From assembly GCF_000003605.2 (NCBI RefSeq), contig NW_003115986.1:22218-38069 (forward strand): 15,852 bases of DNA. Direction: 5' to 3'. The position numbers were made by a program, and so were the translations under genes. This DNA comes from Saccoglossus kowalevskii (Eukaryota; Hemichordata; Enteropneusta; Harrimaniidae). The notes beneath the pieces were generated by a model. That model was given only the letters and a program-made list of their open reading frames with translations. It was not told where the DNA came from and ran no database searches. Shown here piece after piece: positions 15,852-15,852 of the stretch; positions within the stretch are counted from its first letter, which is position 1; each line of letters opens with the position of its first letter.

Positions 15852-15852
15852 A

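Overview
This is a eukaryotic nuclear window. Coding sequence is split by GT-AG introns, the base composition is AT-rich, and more than half of the right-hand two thirds is decayed transposable elements. The host-gene fragments, the non-LTR retrotransposon types and the short TA-flanked elements suggest an invertebrate, most likely a mollusc or another lophotrochozoan. The species cannot be fixed from the sequence.

Layout. (1) 1-830 (+): last coding exon (245-418) and 3' UTR of a gene I do not recognise, with two overlapping AATAAA signals at 798-808. (2) 831-2657: intergenic, with one 91-bp inverted-repeat element (2168-2258) and a C12 run. (3) 2658-5893 (-): four exons of phosphoserine phosphatase (PSPH), convergent with the first gene. 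Their splice phases join without error and give about 178 residues, corresponding to human residues ~48-225. The exon carrying the N-terminal DxDST nucleophile was not found. The last PSPH intron holds a 1.3-kb minisatellite of about 62 copies of a 21-bp unit.

(4) 5894-11630: a nest of transposons upstream of the last PSPH exon found. A non-autonomous repeat (called X here; copy X-2 at 6045-6349 and 11092-11624) was split by a 4.7-kb non-LTR retrotransposon on the minus strand (LINE-A, 6350-11091). LINE-A was itself later invaded by a 180-bp TIR element (6755-6934) and by a second X copy (X-1, 7555-8286). (5) ~11780-14280: a second, L1/Tx1-like retrotransposon on the plus strand (LINE-B: ORF1 and the start of the ORF2 endonuclease). 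Its ORF1 is interrupted by the minus-strand 3' end of a third LINE (LINE-C, 12623-13080). It ends against what looks like an inverted ORF2 C-terminus.

(6) 14224-14705: a short CpG-rich island with a perfect NRF1-type palindrome and YY1-, ZNF143- and CCAAT-like motifs, the best promoter candidate in the window. Its gene is not visible. (7) 14706-15852: AT-rich DNA, a degenerate repeat with TTATTT-like words every 8 or 11 bp, a perfect 2 x 20-bp repeat and a short open frame at the edge.

Only PSPH has a clear cellular role, the last step of L-serine synthesis. The retrotransposon reading frames are broken and are annotated as pseudogenes. The most unusual items are the 21-bp array, the X family with hairpin ends and ~290-bp internal repeats, the readable order of nested insertions, and the isolated promoter-like island.
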